From positions 1 to 58,380 of the forward strand of contig CASFDA010000021.1 of NCBI GenBank assembly GCA_949293335.1: a stretch of DNA of 58,380 bases, in the 5' to 3' direction. The notes under the pieces were generated by a model, which was given only the letters and a program-made list of their open reading frames with translations, was not told the DNA's origin and did no database searches. Numbering within the stretch: the stretch's first letter is position 1; each line of letters begins with the position of its first letter. This document shows positions 1 through 8,310 of the stretch, in pieces. The stretch comes from an uncultured Spirochaetales bacterium. GTDB lineage: Bacteria > Spirochaetota > Spirochaetia > Sphaerochaetales > Sphaerochaetaceae. A program made the translations under genes and the position numbers.

Positions 1-276
1 ACATGTCATAACTGCGGCTGGCGCAATGGAGGGCTCACGCTTGGTGACAGACAGTGGGAGTGTCCCGTGTGCCATACCAAACATGATCGGGACAGGAATG
101 CTGCCCTGAATCTGGAATCCTTTGGCCTGAAGGCCCTAGCCGGGGACGCTGGCGAAGTCAGGCCTCCGGAGATGCTCTCTGTGGACGACCGTGCGGCAAC
201 GCACCTAAGAAGCATGGCATCAGTGAACGAGGAAAAAGACCATGGATACTCCATGGAAGCCCCTAAGCTTGCTTAG
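1..276 (+). CDS. tnpB: TnpB (IS605 OrfB family), C-terminal part, cut by window edge
   Basis: This is the 3' end of an IS605-type TnpB, the RNA-guided nuclease encoded by IS200/IS605 elements; its start lies before the window. The reading frame is open from base 1 and ends at TAG 274-276. It shows the C-terminal zinc finger (CHNCGW, then CPVCHTKHDRD) and the RuvC-III signature HDRDRNAALNL that follows. A near-identical stretch recurs at 57043-57317, so at least two related copies exist here. It is followed directly by a conserved right end, and the flanking DNA is a DUF3427 gene remnant. Whether the full copy is intact cannot be seen. Confidence 0.9.
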   Translation, partial: TCHNCGWRNGGLTLGDRQWECPVCHTKHDRDRNAALNLESFGLKALAGDAGEVRPPEMLSVDDRAATHLRSMASVNEEKDHGYSMEAPKLA

Positions 277-289
277 ATGGTACTGTCAC
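120..289 (+). ncRNA. Candidate omega RNA and right end of the TnpB element
   Basis: Known TnpB elements transcribe their guide (omega) RNA from the 3' part of tnpB through the right end, and the guide is read from the flanking DNA. The sequence from the tnpB stop to TGTCAC is shared by this copy (277-289) and the second copy (57318-57330), and the two diverge immediately after. That fixes the right end at 289. If the model holds, the guide would begin at 290 (TTGATAATGG). No RNA structure was computed, and the left limit is only a guess. Confidence 0.35.
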
Positions 290-626
290 TTGATAATGGA
301 TGGCGAAAGCATCAGTTTTCTTTCCGTTATTGTCCTCTATTTTGACAGCTTCGGCCTTGCCATAGGCTTCTATTTTTCCAAGGAAATAGAATTCCTTTCT
401 TTCATCAACAGTGTTCTTTCGAACGAATAGAAGGATCATATTGTCCATATCGCTTTTCTGTGTTTTGTAAATGTGATTGTAATCGGGGCATCCGATCCTT
501 CTATTCTTTTTTGAGAATGTGATTATGTTGTTTTCATTAAGGAATTTATCAGGGTAGGGGATCGCAGAGTCTTCTTTTTCATAATTTACAAAGACCGGAA
601 GAGTCTTTGTTTTGTTGTGTAATGAA
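290..626 (-). pseudogene. DUF3427 domain remnant of a DEAD/DEAH helicase-type gene
   Basis: The minus-strand frame resembles the C-terminal DUF3427 domain found on large SNF2/DEAD-box helicase proteins of defence or restriction type. Visible pieces are LPVFVNYEKE, DKFLNENNIITF and LLFVRKNTVDERKEFYFLG. Both ends are lost. On the 5' side it runs into the terminal hairpin of an IS200-type element at about 627. On the 3' side it runs, after FAIHYQ, straight into the TnpB right end at 289, from which the last residues before the chance stop derive. The helicase part may lie elsewhere or be gone. The family assignment is moderately sure; the truncation by two elements is clear. Confidence 0.6.
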
Positions 627-649
627 AACCTCCGCATGGTGCGGAGGTT
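627..649. repeat. Left subterminal hairpin of the IS200-type element
   Basis: A perfect 9-bp inverted repeat, AACCTCCGC and GCGGAGGTT, around ATGGT. Y1 (HUH) transposases recognise such structures on single-stranded DNA. Confidence 0.7.
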
Positions 650-739
650 CAGGAAAGCTTTTAGCTATACATAAATAAAAGCCCATTCTACTATCAAAGG
701 TGCGACTGCCAAGAAGCACCGAAGATAAGGAGAATGGGA

Positions 740-1191
740 ATGGATAGTGAGAGTCTAGCTCATACGGAATGGAACTGCAAATACCATACAGGCGGCAGGT
801 AATCTACGGCCGGCTTAGGACGGAGATAGGCAAGATACTGAGGGAGCTGTGCAGGAGGAAGGAAATCGAGATCCTGGAAGCAGAGGCGTGTCCCGACCAT
901 ATACATATGCTGCTGTCGATACCGCCGAAGTACAGCGTGGCGAGCGTGATGGGGTATCTGAAAGGGAAGAGCAGCCTGATGATATTCGACAGGTTTGCGA
1001 ATCTGAAGTACAAATACGGGAACAGGGAATTCTGGTGCCGCGGGTATTATGTCGATACGGTGGGACGGAATAAGGCTGCGATAGAGAAATACATCAGGAA
1101 CCAGCTGATGGAGGACAGGAATGAGGAGCAACTGGTGATGAAGGAGCTGTTCGACCCGTTTACGGGTGAGCCAGCGAAGAAGGACAGATGA
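740..1191 (+). pseudogene. tnpA: IS200-family Y1 transposase TnpA, frameshifted
   Basis: The start MDSESLAHTEWNCKYH (from ATG 740) is the usual IS200 TnpA N-terminus, but the frame ends after HTGGR at about 801. The rest continues in the next frame, from YRRQVIYGRL to 1191. The HUH histidines (CPDHIHMLL) and the catalytic tyrosine region (CRGYYVDTVGRN) are present in the second part. Between KYH and YRRQ the family normally has about seven residues (IVFAPKY-like), so a deletion of about 19 nt near 787 explains both the gap and the frameshift. The enzyme should be inactive unless an alternative start makes a truncated form. Confidence 0.85.
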
Positions 1192-1346
1192 CAGCTGAGA
1201 GGGATCGGCAGACAGGAAGAGGTGCCGGATAAAGCAATAGACGGGAAGCTGCTTCATCAGCGGTCCGGAAAAGTATGCAACTGGCAGTCGGCTTCAGGGC
1301 ACGTACCAGCGCTTGCCGGTAATAGGCCCTTATAGGGCTTGGTCAA

Positions 1347-1367
1347 ACCACTGGCTAGGCCGGTGGT
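1347..1367. repeat. Right subterminal hairpin of the IS200-type element
   Basis: ACCACTGGC and GCCGGTGGT around TAG, nine pairs including one G-T. It lies about 155 nt after the transposase stop and about 80 nt before the next gene. Confidence 0.6.
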
Positions 1368-1400
1368 CCTGATTGCGCATAGAGGATTTGGTTTCTCCAT

Positions 1401-1429
1401 TTGGCATCTTGCTGTGTTTTTCCTAAAAT
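1401..1429 (+). promoter_or_regulatory. Sigma-70-type promoter for the CoA-disulfide reductase gene
   Basis: TTGGCA (1401-1406), a 17-nt spacer, and TAAAAT (1424-1429). The start codon follows 17 nt after the -10 box, with GAGGAAAG as ribosome binding site. The promoter is just outside the IS200-type element, so the insertion seems to have spared it. Confidence 0.5.
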
Positions 1430-1445
1430 GAAAGTGAGGAAAGAA

Positions 1446-3071
1446 ATGAAAATACTTGTTTTAGGGGCTGTTGCAGCAGGAACAAAAGTTGCTGCCAAGA
1501 TAAAGAGGGCAGATCGTTCTATCGAAGTAAAGATACTTACCAAAGGTAATGATATCTCATATGCAGGATGTGGGCTTCCATATTATGTGAGCGGGGTGAT
1601 AGAAGATAGGAGTGACATCATAGTCAATACTCCTGAGAAATTTGAAGCGCTCACCGGGGTTGATGTCCTGACAGGGGCATCTGTTGATGGCGTTGATTTT
1701 CTGAAAAAGAGCGTGCGGTATGTCAAAGAAGGCAAAGAGTATCAGGAAAGTTATGACAAACTCGTGATCGCAACTGGCGCCGAAAGCATCGTGCCTCCTG
1801 TTCCTGGGGTTGACCTTGAAGGGGTATTTACCCTCAGGACACCAGAGGATGCGGAAAGAATCCGGGAGTATGCAAGAAAATGCACGACAAAGCGCGCCGT
1901 GGTCGTTGGGGCCGGTTTTATCGGACTGGAGATGGCTGAAAACCTGAGAAAGTCAAACTTCTCTGTCACAGTGATGGATATGGCAGACTCGATCATGCCA
2001 AACGCATTTGACAAAGAAATGGCGCGGTGGGCATCCCGAGAGATTGAAAAAGAGGGAATCAGGATACTCACATCTACAAAGCTTGCGGGAATCAGGGGTT
2101 CAGGCAAAGTCGAGTGTGTAGATACTGGAAATGAAGTGACTCCCGCAGATCTTGTCATCCTCGCACTCGGCGTCCGTCCATCCACTTCGTTTTTGAATGG
2201 TACAGGAATAGAGATGGAAAAGGGAGCTATCGTCGTTGATGAGAAAATGAAGAGCAACATTGATGACGTTTATGCTGCAGGAGATTGTGCGCTTGTAAGA
2301 AACCGGATTACAGGAAAGAGGTTTTATTCGGCGATGGGTTCAACTGCAAATATCACTGCTCGCATCCTTGCCGAGAATATCACGTCTTCCGACGTTTCTT
2401 ATCCCGGTGCTCTGGGAACTGGAGTTGTCAGGATTTTGGATAACCTTAACGCAGGAAGGACCGGGCTGACTGAAGAAGCGGCATTGAAGGAAGGTTTTAA
2501 TGCCGTTTCTGTGGTTGCGGTAACAGATGACAAGGCTCATTACTATCCGGGATCGTCGTCGTTCATAATGAAGCTTGTCGCAGAAGAAAAGACACATCGC
2601 ATCCTTGGTTTCCAGGTTCTTGGTGGTGGAAATGTTGACAAGGTGACAGATATTGCAGTCCTTGCCATTTCCAAGGGTATGAAGCTAGAAGAGTTCAACT
2701 CGATGGATTTTGCATATGCACCTCCTTTTTCGACTGCAATCTCACCGTTTGTACAAATCGCGATGATTCTTGAGAACAAGATCAAGGGAGAATTCGAGAC
2801 GATGAGCCCCGTTGAATACCAGAAAACCCATGCCTCGGGTTACAAGGTCATTGACGTGTTGCCTGAAAAAGGTATTGCCGGAGCAACTTGGGTGGATTTG
2901 GAAAAAGGAGAATTCCCGATTAAGGGGCTGGGGAAGGACGAGAAGCTTCTTTTGGTTTGTGCAAGGGGAAAGCGTGGATATTTCCTCCAGAACAGGTTGA
3001 AATCTTGCGGGTATGTGAACACGAAAGTCCTCGAGGGCGGAGTGACGTTTAATGAGGTTAAGATTGATTAG
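1446..3071 (+). CDS. CoA-disulfide reductase-like FAD/NAD(P) oxidoreductase with C-terminal rhodanese domain
   Basis: A cytoplasmic pyridine nucleotide-disulfide oxidoreductase of 541 residues. The N-terminus has the FAD-binding motif (VLGAVAAGTKVA) and the redox cysteine in YAGCGLPYY (Cys42), placed as in CoA-disulfide reductase and NADH oxidase. The second nucleotide-binding fold is VVGAGFIGLEMAENL. The last roughly 90 residues form a rhodanese domain with a cysteine in the active-site position (VCARGKRG, Cys505). Fusions of this design (CoADR-Rhd) handle CoA or other low-molecular-weight disulfides and persulfides, so roles in oxidative stress defence or sulfur reduction are both possible. 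The start at 1446 is preferred over an upstream TTG because of the ribosome binding site. Substrate specificity cannot be read from sequence. Confidence 0.88.
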   Translation: MKILVLGAVAAGTKVAAKIKRADRSIEVKILTKGNDISYAGCGLPYYVSGVIEDRSDIIVNTPEKFEALTGVDVLTGASVDGVDFLKKSVRYVKEGKEYQESYDKLVIATGAESIVPPVPGVDLEGVFTLRTPEDAERIREYARKCTTKRAVVVGAGFIGLEMAENLRKSNFSVTVMDMADSIMPNAFDKEMARWASREIEKEGIRILTSTKLAGIRGSGKVECVDTGNEVTPADLVILALGVRPSTSFLNGTGIEMEKGAIVVDEKMKSNIDDVYAAGDCALVRNRITGKRFYSAMGSTANITARILAENITSSDVSYPGALGTGVVRILDNLNAGRTGLTEEAALKEGFNAVSVVAVTDDKAHYYPGSSSFIMKLVAEEKTHRILGFQVLGGGNVDKVTDIAVLAISKGMKLEEFNSMDFAYAPPFSTAISPFVQIAMILENKIKGEFETMSPVEYQKTHASGYKVIDVLPEKGIAGATWVDLEKGEFPIKGLGKDEKLLLVCARGKRGYFLQNRLKSCGYVNTKVLEGGVTFNEVKID

Positions 3072-3124
3072 TTCCTTTTGCAGGCTTTCCTGTAATTGAT
3101 TAAAATTAATAAGGTTTTACGTTC

Positions 3125-4852
3125 ATGGGACTATTCAGAAGATTCTTTTCATATTACAGGCCCCATATGGGGCTTTTCATGCTCGACACTGTCGTTGCAA
3201 TCATTTCTTCTCTTCTTTCCGTGCTTTTCCCGCTTCTCACCAATTACCTTCTCAGGGGACCGGTGGCGGAAAAAGATGTCGGGGGAATGGTTTTGATTTT
3301 CCTTGTAATGCTATGTGTGTACATTTTTCAGGCGTGCAGCACATACATCAGGATCCGGTGGGGACACTTTTTGGGAGTCAGGATAGAAAACGAGATGAGG
3401 CAGGACCTTTTTGATCATCTCCAGGGTCTTTCTTTCTCATATTTTGACAAGACAAAAACTGGAAGCATCATGAGCAGGATCACTAATGATCTTTTTCAGA
3501 TAGCAGAGATCGCTCATCATGGTCCTGAGGATTTCATCATCAGCATACTGACTATTGTCACATCATATATCTTCATGTTCTCCATATCAGTTCCCTTGGC
3601 CATGATTTCATTCATTCCCCTTCCTCTGATGCTTTTATATGGGATATTTTTCGGACACAGGCTGAAGGTGAAGAACAGGGAAGTGAGGAAGACAATAGCG
3701 GATGTGAATGTAGATGCAGAAAACTCGATCCAGGGGATAAGGGAAGTGAAGTCCTTTGCTCAGGAGGATTTCCAAAAGAAGAAGTTCAACAGGTCAAATA
3801 CGAAGCTGAAGGAATCTAGGGAAGGTATGTACATACAGATGGCAAACTACCAGACCGGAATAGGTTTCATGAGGGAACTGTATTATCTTGTCACGGTGAT
3901 AGGTGGAGCTGTCTTGATCTATTTCGACCTTTCTGACGTTTCAACCCTGATTACCTTCACCCTTTTCGTGTCAGTAGTGCTTTCGCCCGTCGACAGGCTC
4001 ATAAATTTCACCGAGCAACTCCAGCAGGGAATTGCAAGTTTCGAGCGCTTTACCGAAGTTATGGATACAGAACCTTCAATCAAGGATGTCCCTGGTGCAG
4101 AAGAGATTTGTGTCAGAAATGGAGATGTGGAATTTTCTGACGTTTCCTTCTCTTACGAAGGGGATGATGGGAAAGTCCTTGATCATCTGGATCTTTCGAT
4201 CAGGGGAGGGGAGAATGTCGCACTTGTCGGGGAAAGTGGTGCCGGGAAGACGACGATAGTTAACCTTCTATCGAGGTTCTATGAACCTACAGGCGGAAAG
4301 ATATTGATTGACGGGATCGATATAAGCCTGGTTACTCAATCTTCCCTTCATAAAGCGATCGGATTTGTACAGCAGAACGTTTTCCTCTTCGACGCATCGA
4401 TACGGGAAAACCTCAGGTATGGAAAGGGAAATGCAAGTGATGAGGAACTCTGGGAAGCTCTGAGAATGGCAAATTTGTATGATTTTGTATCATCTCTTCC
4501 TCAGGGGCTGGACACCGATGTCGGAGAGAGAGGCGCCAGGCTTTCAGGTGGACAGAGGCAACGTCTTTCGATTGCGCGCGTATTTCTCAAAAACCCTCCG
4601 ATAATAGTTTTCGATGAGGCCACGAGCAGTCTTGATACAGAAAGTGAGGCGTCGATCCAGGAAGCTTTCTCACGGGTAGCAAAGGGACGTACGGCGATTG
4701 TAATTGCCCATCGTCTATCTACGATCGTTGGAAGTGACAAGATATTCGTTCTTGAGAATGGATGCATAGTGGAAGAGGGGGATCATGAAACCCTTTTGAA
4801 AAAAGGCGGGACATACTCCAGACTCTATTCGAGGAAATGTGATTCGCTCTGA
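3125..4852 (+). CDS. ABC exporter, fused membrane and ATPase domains (MsbA/MdlB-like)
   Basis: A half-transporter of 575 residues. An N-terminal type IV exporter membrane domain (six predicted helices in the first ~310 residues) is followed by the ATPase domain. Walker A is GESGAGKTT near residue 364, the signature LSGGQRQR lies near 472, Walker B is IIVFDEATSSLD, and the switch histidine is in IVIAHRLS. Such proteins act as dimers in the inner membrane and export lipids, peptides or drugs. It is a single gene, not one of a tandem pair, so a homodimer is likely. It stands 53 nt after the oxidoreductase with no clear terminator between them. Its substrate is unknown. Confidence 0.93.
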   Translation: MGLFRRFFSYYRPHMGLFMLDTVVAIISSLLSVLFPLLTNYLLRGPVAEKDVGGMVLIFLVMLCVYIFQACSTYIRIRWGHFLGVRIENEMRQDLFDHLQGLSFSYFDKTKTGSIMSRITNDLFQIAEIAHHGPEDFIISILTIVTSYIFMFSISVPLAMISFIPLPLMLLYGIFFGHRLKVKNREVRKTIADVNVDAENSIQGIREVKSFAQEDFQKKKFNRSNTKLKESREGMYIQMANYQTGIGFMRELYYLVTVIGGAVLIYFDLSDVSTLITFTLFVSVVLSPVDRLINFTEQLQQGIASFERFTEVMDTEPSIKDVPGAEEICVRNGDVEFSDVSFSYEGDDGKVLDHLDLSIRGGENVALVGESGAGKTTIVNLLSRFYEPTGGKILIDGIDISLVTQSSLHKAIGFVQQNVFLFDASIRENLRYGKGNASDEELWEALRMANLYDFVSSLPQGLDTDVGERGARLSGGQRQRLSIARVFLKNPPIIVFDEATSSLDTESEASIQEAFSRVAKGRTAIVIAHRLSTIVGSDKIFVLENGCIVEEGDHETLLKKGGTYSRLYSRKCDSL

Positions 4853-5044
4853 GTTTTCCAATAGAGTGATTCCTGTTTCCCCTCATCCAAGCTCCCGCGT
4901 GAATGAAGCTCTCAGACTTAACCAACCAATAGGGATTGAAAGGGAACTGGGACAGACTTCTTATGAAGCTCTTGGCTTAGGAAGCATGTCGAATTATATC
5001 GTTTATGACTCCATGTTATGGGATTTATTGTTAGGAGAAAAATT

Positions 5045-5545
5045 ATGACATATAGGTTTGTGAGGGAAGAAGATGCCGCTATGTATCTTGAATTCTTCAA
5101 AACTATTGTCGGCGAGACAGATAATCTTGCATGTTCTAAGGCAGAAGCGGAAGAGATGACGATAGAAGAAGAGAAGTCTTTTTTAAAAAACATGAATGAT
5201 TCAGGTTCTTTCTCAATTGTGGCAATCTCTGAAAAATGCATATGTGGTTCATGTGACATCAGGATACAGAATAGAGAACGTTTAAGACATCGGGCTGAGA
5301 TGGGCATTGCTGTGCAAAAAGAATACTGGGGAACTGGAGTTGCGCAGCGCATTCTAGAGGAATCAATTTCTGAAGCAAGAAATCGAGGAGTCAAGAAAAT
5401 TTCTTTGACCGTCCGAGCTGATAACGAAAGAGCCAAAGCATTCTACAGAAGAAATGGATTTGAACTTTCAGGTATAGCCAGAATGCTTTTCTGCATCGCA
5501 GGCATTTACATAGATGGCGAACAGTATGAACTTCTTTTAAAATAG
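5045..5545 (+). CDS. GNAT-family N-acetyltransferase
   Basis: A 166-residue acetyl-CoA-dependent acetyltransferase. The acetyl-CoA loop region is seen in GIAVQKEYWGTGVAQRILE, followed by the typical LTVRADNERAKAFYRRNGFE near the C-terminus. It begins MTYRFVREEDA, a common start for the RimI/RimJ-like group. ATG 5045 is chosen because AGGAG lies just upstream; an in-frame upstream start at 5018 lacks this. The acceptor (protein N-terminus, amine or antibiotic) is not known. The 190 nt before it contain no convincing gene. Confidence 0.88.
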   Translation: MTYRFVREEDAAMYLEFFKTIVGETDNLACSKAEAEEMTIEEEKSFLKNMNDSGSFSIVAISEKCICGSCDIRIQNRERLRHRAEMGIAVQKEYWGTGVAQRILEESISEARNRGVKKISLTVRADNERAKAFYRRNGFELSGIARMLFCIAGIYIDGEQYELLLK

Positions 5546-5590
5546 TAATTTGTGAATTAATGTATCTGATGTCATCTATTTTCACATAAT

Positions 5591-5626
5591 AAGAAAAAGG
5601 AGCGGTTCCTTGGTTTACCGCTCCTT
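5591..5626 (-). terminator. Rho-independent terminator downstream of the CAT tRNA
   Basis: A perfect 10-bp stem (AAGGAGCGGT/ACCGCTCCTT, 5597-5626) with a 10-nt loop. On the minus strand it is followed by a T-rich run, so it should end the tRNA transcript. It may also stop readthrough from the acetyltransferase gene. Confidence 0.8.
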
Positions 5627-5636
5627 GTTTAAAAGA

Positions 5637-5709
5637 TGGGCCCTGTGAGGTTTGAACTCACGACCCAAGGATTATGAGTCCTTTGCTCTAACCGCTGAGC
5701 TAAAGGCCC
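5637..5709 (-). tRNA. tRNA with anticodon CAT (Met elongator or Ile2)
   Basis: A full cloverleaf on the minus strand. The acceptor stem is GGGCCTT/AGGGCCC with discriminator A, the D arm is GCTCAGCGGTTAGAGC, the anticodon loop is CTCATAA (anticodon CAT), and the T loop is GTTCAAA. CCA is not encoded. The short D loop and loop sequence fit tRNA-Ile2 (lysidine-modified) as well as elongator Met; identity elements do not decide it here. It is not an initiator type. Confidence 0.93.
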
Positions 5710-5954
5710 GTCTGCTAATTCAGCTTGATAAGTTTAGCTGAAATGAGGGAAAAACCTCAAGAGGTAATATTCATATTGTCTTCAAATGGGAGGGAATCGT
5801 TATTTTTCAATTAAATGTAGGCTAATTGACTGTAATATTTTGCTTAGTTGCTGATTTGAACTTCAATTAACTCTTTATGTTGTTATGAATTGTACTGACA
5901 GATCGTGAAGGCGTGATATTTTTGTCTATTTTGTTTCTTACAAACTTTCGTCGA
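5710..5954. other. AT-rich intergenic region, nothing recognised
   Basis: About 245 bases between the tRNA and the promoter of the next gene. It is AT-rich, with no open frame or strong hairpin that I can support. The tRNA promoter must lie here on the minus strand. Confidence 0.6.
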
Positions 5955-5984
5955 TTGTAAAGAAATAAACTTCCCATTTATAAT
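5955..5984 (+). promoter_or_regulatory. Promoter for the outer-membrane-type protein at 6001
   Basis: TTGTAA (5955-5960), an 18-nt spacer, and a perfect TATAAT (5979-5984). TGGAG, 5 nt before the ATG, serves as ribosome binding site, so the leader is very short. Confidence 0.5.
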
Positions 5985-6000
5985 CCGAAGTGGAGTTTAT

Positions 6001-7188
6001 ATGAAGAAAATTATCCTGCTGATTGTATCTTTTGTGTGTTTTTCGCTTTCTGTTTTTGCGGAAGACGGGAAAGGCTGGAGGTTCATATTTTCCGATATGG
6101 ATCAGCATACAGATATTCTGATGGGTTTCTGTCCGTCTTATGTGCTTTTGGGCGCTGGATATGATTTCAACCCAACAGAAAACACCAGCGAACTCTCTTT
6201 TGAAGTCGGTGGCGGCTATATGCAGCGCAGACTCTGGCAGAATCCAGGAAATGGAACTGCCTATGCTTCTACAGATTGGGCAAAAGAAGAAGTGAACTCT
6301 TTTCTTACTTATGACTTTGCCGAAGTAGATCTCAATTTGAAATATATCCAGGGCTTCTTTGGAGATGTGTTGCAGCTTAAAGCTGGTATAGATCTCAGAT
6401 ATGAAATGGCATTGGATAATATAAATGCGGGAAAGGTCACGAGCTATGGACCGGTAAATACACTGGATGGTTATCTCGGCCCAAACTACAACGGAGCAGT
6501 CTATCCGGATCTTGCAGGCAATCATCAGTTCTTCGGTACCGCATTTGATCTTGAGCTGGTCTTAGACATGATGGAGGATACGATAGTACGCAACGACGGC
6601 TTCAAGATCAGTCTGTATGCCGCATATGCCCCGCTTGCCTTGAATAACGGTCTTGATGGATATGCAGATTATTACACTCTCCAGTTCAATGCAGTAGGAG
6701 CTGTAACGCTCTATGAGTATCGTACCGCACATCACAGCTGGTTCAGCATTGTCCTTATCGATCGGTTCAATGCATCATGGACAGATGGAAGCGCAGTTCC
6801 TGTATATGCCCAGGAACTTGTCTCCTTGGGACGCAGAGTCCGTGGCTACAGCAAGTTCTCATATAACACTGAATTTACTATGGTGAATAACCTCGACATC
6901 AGATTTTCCGGACCTGGCTTCGGTGTCGAATGGCTCAGGCCGAGAATCAACCTCTTTTTTGATATCGGTTTGGGTGCTGGGGATTATTTCAACATGAATG
7001 GCGGTTCGCAGAGCTATACGAATGGTAATGTGAACCTGCTCATGAGTACTGGCGCACAGTTCACTGTTACACTTTATGATGTCCTTGATCTGGGTTGTGA
7101 GATTGCATATCTGATCGGAAACGGCGAGAAATTCCAAGATCCTGGCAGCCGCTTCGTCTGGACATTCACATTTTTCCTGGATTTCTAA
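6001..7188 (+). CDS. Exported hypothetical protein, probable outer-membrane beta-barrel
   Basis: A 395-residue protein of unknown family. A clear signal peptide (KKIILLIVSFVCFSLSVFA, cleaved before EDGK) is followed by a sequence rich in glycine, tyrosine and alternating hydrophobic residues. It ends in aromatic strands with a terminal phenylalanine (FVWTFTFFLDF), the usual C-terminal signal of outer-membrane barrels. I infer surface or outer-membrane location. No catalytic motif is visible. It has its own promoter and is a single-gene unit, converging on the next gene with a 4-bp overlap of stop codons. Confidence 0.7.
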   Translation: MKKIILLIVSFVCFSLSVFAEDGKGWRFIFSDMDQHTDILMGFCPSYVLLGAGYDFNPTENTSELSFEVGGGYMQRRLWQNPGNGTAYASTDWAKEEVNSFLTYDFAEVDLNLKYIQGFFGDVLQLKAGIDLRYEMALDNINAGKVTSYGPVNTLDGYLGPNYNGAVYPDLAGNHQFFGTAFDLELVLDMMEDTIVRNDGFKISLYAAYAPLALNNGLDGYADYYTLQFNAVGAVTLYEYRTAHHSWFSIVLIDRFNASWTDGSAVPVYAQELVSLGRRVRGYSKFSYNTEFTMVNNLDIRFSGPGFGVEWLRPRINLFFDIGLGAGDYFNMNGGSQSYTNGNVNLLMSTGAQFTVTLYDVLDLGCEIAYLIGNGEKFQDPGSRFVWTFTFFLDF

Positions 7189-7736
7189 AGATAGGGATTG
7201 ATCTCCCTTTCTTCCTGATAGGCAATATGCCTGCTATCCAGAACACGACGTATCCTCTGACGTTCAAGAAGGGGGATGTATCTGACTTTGAGATATATGC
7301 CATCGTCTTTCAAGGCGGTGGCTTTTATACTGTTTTCTGAAAGGAGGGTATAAGTTCTGTAAGCTTCGCTTGCACTCTGGAAAGGGCCGATCAGGAATGA
7401 GGACCATGCGCTGTCGTATCGTGTGTCAACAACACTTTCCCTTACCATTGAGACGTTCAGATCCCTGAATCCCGTCTCCTCTATGCCGAGTGCTCTTGCG
7501 GCATCATTGTTCAATAGCAGCGTCCTGTCTGGCGGGAGCTCTGCATTCTCAGATACAAGTACGTCAACCACATTGCCACTTTCTTCATCTGTTATCTCAA
7601 GGACCGACCCGATTGTGTATATTTCACTCTGTGCAAGATATCCCTCTGTGTCGTCGTTGTAGATTCCAACGCCTTCCCCGAAAGCAAATAGGGCAGGAAC
7701 CAATATGATAAATGGGAGAAGAAAGCTCTTTTTCAT
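7185..7736 (-). CDS. Exported RlpA-like protein (double-psi beta-barrel plus SPOR-like tail)
   Basis: An exported protein of 183 residues. The signal peptide (about residues 1-19, ending LFAFG) precedes a region with the pattern of RlpA double-psi barrels (SEIYTIGSVLEIT, then LLLNNDAARALGI). The C-terminal ~70 residues (FLIGPFQSASEAYRTYTLL) look like a SPOR-type peptidoglycan-binding fold. RlpA proteins bind or cleave denuded peptidoglycan at septa. The catalytic Asp/His pair of lytic RlpA is not obvious, so it may be a non-enzymatic wall binder. It is divergent from the lipoprotein gene at 7776 with only 39 nt between. Confidence 0.55.
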   Translation of the reverse strand: MKKSFLLPFIILVPALFAFGEGVGIYNDDTEGYLAQSEIYTIGSVLEITDEESGNVVDVLVSENAELPPDRTLLLNNDAARALGIEETGFRDLNVSMVRESVVDTRYDSAWSSFLIGPFQSASEAYRTYTLLSENSIKATALKDDGIYLKVRYIPLLERQRIRRVLDSRHIAYQEEREINPYL

Positions 7737-7775
7737 ATGTCCATGATAAATTACAATCGGGAAGAAGGGAAAGGT

Positions 7776-8270
7776 ATGCTGAAATTAAGATTTCTTCCAG
7801 TTCTCTTGGCGCTGTTTTTATTCTCATGTGCATCCGGAGATGCACAGGCTGAGAATGTCTGGAGGACCCTTGGGGCTTCATTTGATCCTTTTTCAGGAAC
7901 AATAACATACTATACAAGACCTGCGGGAGGAGGTGATCTTTATCCCGAGATGGATATTTTCTTCTCTCTTTCGTTTTCAGATGATGGAGCAAGGGATTAC
8001 AGGATATATTTTGATTATCCTTCAGAGCCTCTTGCCCTCTATTCTGATGGCAATCCTGTCGTGTCGTTCTCTTCTGCAATAGAAGATACATATGCCAGAT
8101 CCTATATCCCTCTGAGTGAGGACGAAATGAGGCTAATCCTCCATCTGCCTGCTCTAGGAGAAAAGAGTATTCTTCTTGGAAACGGGGATGTCGTTACGCT
8201 CTCCGATGCTGAGATATATTCCTTCTCCTCTCTTGTGGAGAGAGTCAGAACTGATGGACTTTCCTTTTGA
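7776..8270 (+). CDS. Lipoprotein of unknown function
   Basis: A 164-residue protein. ATG 7776 is chosen because it gives a short lipoprotein signal (LPVLLALFLFSC, lipobox cysteine at about residue 17) and is preceded by GGAAGAAGGG; an upstream in-frame ATG would place the signal too far in. The mature part contains a probable beta-sandwich with many acidic and aromatic residues and no motif I recognise. Divergent from the RlpA-like gene and 40 nt ahead of lysyl-tRNA synthetase. A periplasmic or outer-membrane anchor is inferred from the lipobox. Confidence 0.7.
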   Translation: MLKLRFLPVLLALFLFSCASGDAQAENVWRTLGASFDPFSGTITYYTRPAGGGDLYPEMDIFFSLSFSDDGARDYRIYFDYPSEPLALYSDGNPVVSFSSAIEDTYARSYIPLSEDEMRLILHLPALGEKSILLGNGDVVTLSDAEIYSFSSLVERVRTDGLSF

Positions 8271-8310
8271 GGCTTGAAGGGAACGTTTGATCTATTTTAA
8301 GCTTTGACTT

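Larger units (their letters stand above)
618..1372 (+). mobile_element. IS200-type insertion element, defective
   Basis: The element is about 0.75 kb. A 9-bp stem with a 5-nt loop (AACCTCCGC/GCGGAGGTT, 627-649) lies at the left and a 9-bp stem with one G-T pair (ACCACTGGC/GCCGGTGGT, 1347-1367) at the right. These are the subterminal hairpins used by single-strand Y1 transposases. The only gene is a frameshifted tnpA. Exact cleavage points are not determined; limits are estimated from the hairpins and from where the neighbouring DUF3427 and oxidoreductase contexts begin. Confidence 0.7.

Noticed and set aside
760-1257. Long minus-strand open frame over the IS200 transposase
   Set aside because: It is the mirror of the tnpA coding sequence. 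Composition is unusual (His- and Leu-rich) and no family similarity is seen.
4839-5048. Small open frame between the ABC exporter and the acetyltransferase
   Set aside because: No ribosome binding site, no recognised pattern, and it overlaps both neighbours; more likely leader DNA.
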